Positions 6,222 through 10,577 of a DNA stretch of 10,577 bases are shown here, piece after piece. Origin of the DNA: Actinomycetes bacterium (GTDB lineage: Bacteria > Actinomycetota > Actinomycetes > Actinomycetales > Cellulomonadaceae); contig JAEWCA010000106.1 in the NCBI GenBank assembly GCA_023390875.1, positions 1 through 10,577 on the forward strand. Reading direction: 5' to 3'. A program made the position numbers and the translations under genes. Within the stretch, counting starts at the first letter, position 1. Every line of letters begins with the position of its first letter. Below the pieces are notes generated by a model. The model searched no databases and had not been told where the DNA came from. It worked only from the letters and a program-made list of their open reading frames with translations.

Positions 6222-8456
6222 ATGAGACGCACCGCTGCACTCTCTGTCCTCGCGACGGCCGTGACCGTCGCCCTCCTCGCCCCGAGCCCGGCCTCCGCCG
6301 GCGGGCACGACGGCCCCGACGCGCACGGCCGGCACACGGTCGTGCAGCCGACGCTCGTCGCCCGCGCGACCCTGTCGGCCGACTTCCTCGCACCCGGACC
6401 TCCGTCGGGTGCGCAGGCCTCGCCGGCCAACGGACGCCAGGGGCCGTTCGCCGGCCAGGTCGTCCCCGGGTTCTCCGGCATGGTCGACGCAGGCGACGGC
6501 ACGTTCTGGGCCCTGCCCGACAACGGCTTCGGGGCGAAGACCAACTCGGCGGACTTCCTCCTGCGGCTGTACCACGTGACGCCCCGCTGGCAGACGGCCG
6601 CCGGCGGAGCAGGGCAGATCGACGTCGGCGAGTTCGTCTCGCTGCGCGACCCCGACCACCGCATCGACTTCCCGATCGTCAACGGGTCCACCAGCGACCG
6701 GCTGCTGACCGGTGCGGACTTCGACGTGGAGTCCGTCGTCCGGGCACCCGACGGCAGCTTCTGGATCGGCGAGGAGTTCGGCCCGTACCTGCTGCACGTC
6801 GACGCCACCGGTGCGCTGCTCGCCGCACCCGTCCCCTTCCCGGGCGGCAAGTCGCCGCAGAACCCCTCCCTGCAGCCCGGCGAGACGCCGCGCATCCGGG
6901 CGAGCCGCGGCTTCGAGGCCATGGCCGGCTCGCGCGACGGGCGGTTCCTCTACCCGGTCACGGAGGGCGCGTTCGTCGACGACCCGGTGCAGCGCCGTCG
7001 CACGATCTCCGAGTTCGACACCGCCGCCGGCGCCTACACGGGCCGCACCTGGGCGTACCAGACGCACCAGGACGCGAACGTGATCGGTGACGCGTTCATG
7101 ACCGGCAGGCACGAGATGCTCGTGATCGAACGGGACGACTTCCAGGGCCCCGCGTCGGTGATGAAGCGCGTCTACCGCGTCGACCTCGACCGGCAGGACG
7201 CCGACGGGTTCGTGACCACGACGCTCGTGCTCGACGCGCTCAAGATCGCGAACCCCGACCACCTCGGGTCCGGCGACGGCTACGGCACCGACGACCCGTT
7301 CTCGCTGCCGGTGCAGTCGTTCGAGACGGTCGTGCAGCTGCGCGACGGGCGCCTGCTCCTGGCGAACGACAACAACTACCCGGGCAACGCCGCCCGGGTC
7401 CCCGGCACGCCCGACGACACCGAGATGGATCTCGTCGACCTGCGCCGGGTGCGCGTGCCGAAGGCGAGCGGCACCACCGTCGTCGGGCACCGCGGCGCCA
7501 GCGGGTACCGACCCGAGCACACGCTCGCGTCCTACGAGACCGCGATCCTCATGTGCGCGGACTACATCGAGCCCGACCTCGTCGCGACCAAGGACGGCGT
7601 GCTCGTCGCCCGGCACGAGAACGAGATCGGCGGCACGACGGACGTCGCCGACCACACCGAGTTCGCCGGCCGCCGGACCACCAAGGCGATCGACGGGCGC
7701 AGCGTCACCGGCTGGTTCACCGAGGACTTCACGCTCGCGGAGCTCAAGACGCTGCGGGCCAAGGAGCGCCTGCCGCTCGTGCGACCCGCGAGCACCGCGT
7801 TCGACAAGCTGTACGAGATCCCCACGTTCGACGAGGTGCTCGACCTCGCGCGGCACTCCGTGACGTGCGACGGCGAACCCGTCGGGGTGTACCCCGAGAC
7901 CAAGCACCCCACGTACTTCGACTCGCTCGGCCTGTCGCTCGAGGAGCCCCTGCTCGCGCAGCTGCGCGCGAACGGGCTGGACGGTCGCCACGCACCGGTG
8001 CTCATCCAGAGCTTCGAGACGGCCAACCTCCGCCAGCTCGACCGCCTGACCACGCTGCCGCTCGTGCAGCTCGTCGACTGCTCCGGGGCGCCGTACGACC
8101 TGGTCGCCGCCGGCGACCCGCGCACCTACCGGGACCTCGTCACCCGGTCCGGCCTCGCGCAGGTCGCCCGGTACGCCGACGGTGTCGGTCTGTGCAAGGA
8201 CCTCGTGATCCCGAGGAACGCCGACGGCACGCTCGGCGCGCCCACGCCGGTGATCCGGGACGCGCACCGGGCCGGGCTCGAGGTGCACGGCTGGACGTTC
8301 CGGCGCGAGAACCAGTTCCTGCCCGCGGAGTTCCGCAGCAGCGCCGACCCGAACGCGGTCGGGGACCTCGCCGGCGAGATCCGGGTGTTCGTCGCGGCCG
8401 GGATGGACGGTCTGTTCAGCGACAACCCCGACGTGGCGGCCGGCGCCGTCGGCTGA
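6222..8456 (+). CDS. Secreted bifunctional protein: phytase/esterase-like domain fused to GlpQ-type phosphodiesterase
   Basis: A 744-residue exported protein. A Sec signal peptide (MRRTAALSVLATAVTVALLA, cleavage after Ala-Ser-Ala, residues 24-26) leads the chain. Residues about 45-410 match the 'esterase-like activity of phytase' fold: FSGMVDAGDGTFWALPDNGF, FDVESVVRAPDGSFWIGEEF, GFEAMAGSRDGRFLYPVTEG. Residues about 418-740 are a glycerophosphodiester phosphodiesterase: GHRGASGYRPEHT (His423, Arg424, Glu432), then IEPDLVATKDGVLVARHE (Glu450, Asp452, His465), with YPETKHP, LIQSFE and GWTFR further on. The second domain should hydrolyse glycerophosphodiesters to glycerol-3-phosphate and an alcohol; the first probably attacks other phosphate esters, though that domain's exact activity is poorly defined. 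ATG 6222 is chosen because it opens the signal peptide exactly. AGGGG lies only one base upstream, unusually close. The gene is divergent from pit across a PHO-box-like site. Confidence 0.93.
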   Translation: MRRTAALSVLATAVTVALLAPSPASAGGHDGPDAHGRHTVVQPTLVARATLSADFLAPGPPSGAQASPANGRQGPFAGQVVPGFSGMVDAGDGTFWALPDNGFGAKTNSADFLLRLYHVTPRWQTAAGGAGQIDVGEFVSLRDPDHRIDFPIVNGSTSDRLLTGADFDVESVVRAPDGSFWIGEEFGPYLLHVDATGALLAAPVPFPGGKSPQNPSLQPGETPRIRASRGFEAMAGSRDGRFLYPVTEGAFVDDPVQRRRTISEFDTAAGAYTGRTWAYQTHQDANVIGDAFMTGRHEMLVIERDDFQGPASVMKRVYRVDLDRQDADGFVTTTLVLDALKIANPDHLGSGDGYGTDDPFSLPVQSFETVVQLRDGRLLLANDNNYPGNAARVPGTPDDTEMDLVDLRRVRVPKASGTTVVGHRGASGYRPEHTLASYETAILMCADYIEPDLVATKDGVLVARHENEIGGTTDVADHTEFAGRRTTKAIDGRSVTGWFTEDFTLAELKTLRAKERLPLVRPASTAFDKLYEIPTFDEVLDLARHSVTCDGEPVGVYPETKHPTYFDSLGLSLEEPLLAQLRANGLDGRHAPVLIQSFETANLRQLDRLTTLPLVQLVDCSGAPYDLVAAGDPRTYRDLVTRSGLAQVARYADGVGLCKDLVIPRNADGTLGAPTPVIRDAHRAGLEVHGWTFRRENQFLPAEFRSSADPNAVGDLAGEIRVFVAAGMDGLFSDNPDVAAGAVG

Positions 8457-8465
8457 CGGCACGAC

Positions 8466-8505
8466 CGGAGCGCCGGTCCCGGCCACCGTCGGGATCGGCG
8501 CTCCG
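8466..8505 (+). terminator. Intrinsic terminator hairpin after the phosphodiesterase gene
   Basis: Bases 8466-8483 pair with 8488-8505 around a CACC loop. All 18 positions pair, two of them G-U (8476/8495 and 8482/8489). It begins 9 bases after the stop codon. No T-run follows, but position and length make a transcription end very likely. It separates this gene from the next. Confidence 0.85.
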
Positions 8506-8565
8506 TCGGGCGCACCGCAGACGGCCGTCCGTCGGCGGGGAGCGCTGCCGGGCCGGACGTGGCGC

Positions 8566-8571
8566 TAGGGT
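8566..8571 (+). promoter_or_regulatory. -10 element (TAGGGT) for a leaderless transcript
   Basis: TAGGGT ends 6 bases before ATG 8578. With the usual 7-nt distance from the last T to the start site, transcription would begin at the A of the ATG. No Shine-Dalgarno sequence is present, which fits leaderless translation. No clear -35 hexamer is seen. Confidence 0.6.
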
Positions 8572-8577
8572 CGGCCG

Positions 8578-9192
8578 ATGGCCCTGATCCACCGCGCGAC
8601 CATCAGTCCCACGAAGGCGGAGCTCCTGCGCGAGTGGGTGCCCGCCCAGCCGTGGGGAGGGGCGGACGTCGAGCTGGTCGGGGCGTACCGGTTCGACGAC
8701 CCCGACGGCGAGGTCGGCATCGAGACGCACGTCCTGGCAACCGGGGACGGGCGGTTCCTGCAGGCGCCGCTCACGTACCGCGGCGCACCGCTGGCCGGGG
8801 CGGACGCGTCCCTGATCTGCACGATGGAGCACTCGGTGCTGGGCCGGCGGTGGATCTACGACGCGACCCGAGACCCGGTGTACGCGCACGTGCTCGCGTC
8901 CGTGCTGCTCGCGGGCGTCGGCCAGGCAGCCGAGCTCGTCGAGGGCAGCGACGTGCCGCGCGAACCGACCGTCCGGGTCACCGCGAGCGGCGCGCCGGCG
9001 GGCGTGGTGCCGCCGCTGGGCGGCGTGAGCGCCTCGTCGGACGGCGAGGCGACCGTGCTGACGTCCGGCGACCTGCGGCTCGTCGTCCGCCGCCGCCTCG
9101 ACCGTGACGCGACCGCCACGGACCACCGGTCCACCCTCACCGGCACGTGGTCGGGCACCGACGAGCCGGTCGTGCTCGCGTACGTCGACTGA
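8578..9192 (+). CDS. Maltokinase N-terminal cap-like domain protein (CG0192-like)
   Basis: A 204-residue soluble protein. The opening MALIHRATISPTKAELLREW, then VPAQPWGG, and a beta-rich body (VELVGAYRFDDPDGEVGIET, FLQAPLTYRGAPL, SLICTMEHSVLGRRWIYDAT, DPVYAHVL) resemble the N-terminal cap domain of actinobacterial maltokinases. Stand-alone relatives are often labelled '1,4-alpha-glucan branching protein', which the sequence does not support: there is no glycoside hydrolase or kinase domain here. Maltokinases are about twice this long, so this is the cap alone, probably a binding or accessory protein with unknown ligand. It starts at an ATG immediately after a TAGGGT -10 and appears to be a single-gene unit between the hairpin terminator and the ABC operon. 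The final third is less conserved-looking and ends RRRLDRDATATDH, then GTWSGTDEPVVLAYVD. Confidence 0.75.
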   Translation: MALIHRATISPTKAELLREWVPAQPWGGADVELVGAYRFDDPDGEVGIETHVLATGDGRFLQAPLTYRGAPLAGADASLICTMEHSVLGRRWIYDATRDPVYAHVLASVLLAGVGQAAELVEGSDVPREPTVRVTASGAPAGVVPPLGGVSASSDGEATVLTSGDLRLVVRRRLDRDATATDHRSTLTGTWSGTDEPVVLAYVD

Positions 9193-9266
9193 CGGTCCGG
9201 CACCCCGCCCGTCGGCCACCGCCGAGCCGTTCCTCGCGTTCTCCCACCGAACGGCGTCCGGCCGCC

Positions 9267-9272
9267 TAGCCT
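9267..9272 (+). promoter_or_regulatory. -10 element (TAGCCT) of the ABC transporter operon
   Basis: TAGCCT matches TANNNT and lies in the 112-bp gap before the ATPase gene. It would start transcription near 9278-9279. An in-frame GTG lies exactly at 9278, so either a leaderless start there or a roughly 26-nt leader to the Shine-Dalgarno-led GTG at 9305 is possible. No good -35 is visible. Confidence 0.5.
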
Positions 9273-9304
9273 GCGGGGTGGACGTTCGCCCGACGGAGGG
9301 AGCC

Positions 9305-10219
9305 GTGGTGTCCGAGAGCACGCTCGAGGCCCTGGGCGGCAACGCCGCGCGCCCGGCCCAGTTCGGTCACGACGCGCTCGTCGTCTGCGACAACCTCGTG
9401 CGGATCTTCCAGTCGGGAAGCGTCGAGGTGCAGGCCCTGCAAGGTCTCGACCTGCTGGTCGACGACGGGGAGATGATCGCGGTGGTCGGCGCCAGCGGCT
9501 CCGGCAAGTCGACGCTGCTCGCCGTGCTGTCCGGGCTCGACGCACCGACCGCGGGCAGCGTCCGGGTGGGTCGCTGGGACCTCATGGCGATGCAGCCGCG
9601 CGACCGGGTCGCGTACCGCCGGGAGATGGTCGGCTTCGTGTGGCAGCAGACGTCGCGCAACCTGCTGCCGTACCTGACCGCCCGGCAGAACGTCGCCCTG
9701 CCCATGACGTCGGGCCCGCGGCGGCACCGGGCCGCACGCGCGGACGAGCTGCTCGACCTGGTCGGCGTCGGGCACGTCGCCGGGCGGCAGCCGCAGGAGA
9801 TGTCGGGCGGCGAGCAGCAGCGTGTCGCGATCGCGACCGCGCTCGCCAACGCGCCGCAGCTGCTGCTGGCCGACGAGCCCACCGGCGAGCTCGACACCAC
9901 GACCGCGCGCGAGGTGTTCGACGCGCTGCGCACGGTGAACCGTGAGGCCGGCAGCACGGTCGTCGTCGTCACGCACGACCCCGCGGTGAGCGGCCTCGTC
10001 GAGCGGACCGTGGCCATCCGGGACGGACGCACCAGCAGCGAGGTGCTGCGGCGGGACACCGGCGGCGACGTCACGCACGAGGAGTACGCGGTCATGGACC
10101 GGGCGGGTCGCGTGCAGGTGCCGCGCGAGTACCGGGAGGCGCTCGCGCTGACCCGCCGCGTGCGGCTGACGCTCGAGACCGAGCACCTCGGCGTGTGGCG
10201 CGACGGCGGTGCCCGGTGA
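9305..10219 (+). CDS. ABC transporter ATP-binding protein (MacB/LolD type) with AbrB-like C-terminal extension
   Basis: A 304-residue cytosolic ATPase subunit. It has Walker A GASGSGKST (Lys68), a Q-loop in GFVWQQTSRNLLPYLT, the signature MSGGEQQR (166-173), Walker B LLLADEPTGELD (Asp190, catalytic Glu191) and the H-loop His224 in VVTHD. The pattern is that of LolD/MacB/FtsE-like ATPases that work with FtsX-type permeases. The ATPase core ends near residue 245. Residues about 261-298 (YAVMDRAGRVQVPREYREAL, then LTRRVRLTLETEHLGVW) have the G-R-[VI]-x-[VI]-P-x-x-x-R/Y pattern of an AbrB/SpoVT swapped-hairpin fold, an unusual appendage. I chose GTG 9305 because GGAGG at 9295-9299 precedes it. 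GTG 9308 (8-nt spacing) and the leaderless GTG 9278 are alternatives. Its stop overlaps the next start (GTGA). Confidence 0.92.
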   Translation: MVSESTLEALGGNAARPAQFGHDALVVCDNLVRIFQSGSVEVQALQGLDLLVDDGEMIAVVGASGSGKSTLLAVLSGLDAPTAGSVRVGRWDLMAMQPRDRVAYRREMVGFVWQQTSRNLLPYLTARQNVALPMTSGPRRHRAARADELLDLVGVGHVAGRQPQEMSGGEQQRVAIATALANAPQLLLADEPTGELDTTTAREVFDALRTVNREAGSTVVVVTHDPAVSGLVERTVAIRDGRTSSEVLRRDTGGDVTHEEYAVMDRAGRVQVPREYREALALTRRVRLTLETEHLGVWRDGGAR

Positions 10220-10577
10220 GCGCCGGCGCGGCGGTCCGGGTCCGGGGTGCGCACCGCACGTTCGGCAGCGGGCGGTCCGCCGTGCACGCGCTGCGCGGTG
10301 TCGACCTCGACGTGGCCCCGGGCGAGCTCGTGGCGCTCGTCGGCCGCTCGGGCTCGGGCAAGACGACGCTGCTGAACCTCGTCGGCGGGCTCGACCGGCC
10401 CGACGAGGGCACCGTGCTGGTCGACGACGTCGACGTCGCCGCACTCACCGAGGACGGCCAGGCGGAGCTGCGCCGCGACCGGGTCGCGTTCGTGTTCCAG
10501 ACGTTCGGACTGATCCCCGTGCTCACGGCCGCCAAGAACGTCGGCGTCCCGCTCCGGATGCGCGAGGCGCCGGTCGC
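10216..10577 (+). CDS. Second ABC transporter ATP-binding protein (3' end outside window)
   Basis: The first 120 residues of another MacB/LolD-type ATPase. Visible are the N-terminal VRVRGAHRTFGSGRSAVHAL and RGVDLDVAPGELVALVG, Walker A GRSGSGKTT, GGLDRPDEGTVLVDD, and the Q-loop region VAFVFQTFGLIPVLTAAKNV. The signature, Walker B and H-loop lie beyond the window. The GTG start overlaps the previous stop by 4 bases, so the two ATPase genes are translationally coupled. Two adjacent ATPase genes suggest a heterodimeric nucleotide-binding pair; the expected FtsX/MacB-type permease is not in the window and would be looked for downstream. Confidence 0.92.
   Translation, partial: MSAGAAVRVRGAHRTFGSGRSAVHALRGVDLDVAPGELVALVGRSGSGKTTLLNLVGGLDRPDEGTVLVDDVDVAALTEDGQAELRRDRVAFVFQTFGLIPVLTAAKNVGVPLRMREAPV

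Noticed and set aside
6102..8486. 794-codon minus-strand open frame opposite the phosphodiesterase gene
   Set aside because: The plus strand encodes a clear signal peptide and two catalytic domains; the minus frame is a low-complexity shadow typical of very GC-rich DNA.

Overview
The window is about 70% or more GC. Third codon positions are strongly G/C, GTG starts are common, and the gene order resembles known actinobacterial blocks. I infer a high-GC actinobacterium, probably a Cellulomonas-like micrococcale; the genus is a guess from general resemblance. Most of the window is ordinary chromosome. The exceptions are a phosphate-acquisition block in the middle and a damaged gene next to a tRNA.

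Layout, left to right. (1) 1-1680, plus strand: the C-terminal end of a membrane-anchored protein, then rsfS (ribosomal silencing factor), a histidine-phosphatase enzyme overlapping it by 4 bases, tRNA-Ala(GGC), and a 44-nt near-perfect hairpin that I read as the tRNA terminator. (2) 1766-2908, plus: a tectonin-type beta-propeller gene with a proline linker and a C-terminal domain. It is split across reading frames by at least two -1 shifts and probably three, so it is decayed or carries local sequence errors. (3) 2943-4220, minus: a PAS-GAF sensor protein with a coiled coil and a Cys3-His C-terminal module. (4) 4351-6031, minus: a tight operon of a Pit phosphate transporter, a 74-residue membrane protein and a DUF3349 protein, in the same order as Rv0545c-Rv0544c-Rv0543c of M. 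tuberculosis. (5) 6222-8456, plus and divergent from pit: a secreted 744-residue protein joining a phytase/esterase-like domain to a GlpQ-type glycerophosphodiester phosphodiesterase, closed by an 18-bp-stem terminator. (6) 8578-9192, plus: a stand-alone protein like the maltokinase N-terminal cap, apparently leaderless. (7) 9305 to the window end, plus: two overlapping MacB/LolD-type ABC ATPase genes. The first carries an AbrB-like C-terminal extension; the second runs off the window.

How the genes fit together. The clearest functional unit is 4351-8456. The secreted enzyme would release phosphate compounds from organic esters and phosphodiesters outside the cell, and Pit would import inorganic phosphate. 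Their shared intergenic region holds two heptamers resembling the GTTCACC unit, exactly 11 bp apart, which matches the layout of a PhoP (PHO) box. That regulatory link is inferred from the sequence only. The rsfS-phosphatase pair belongs to a housekeeping block, and the ABC genes look like the start of an export or lipoprotein-type ABC operon whose permease lies beyond the window.
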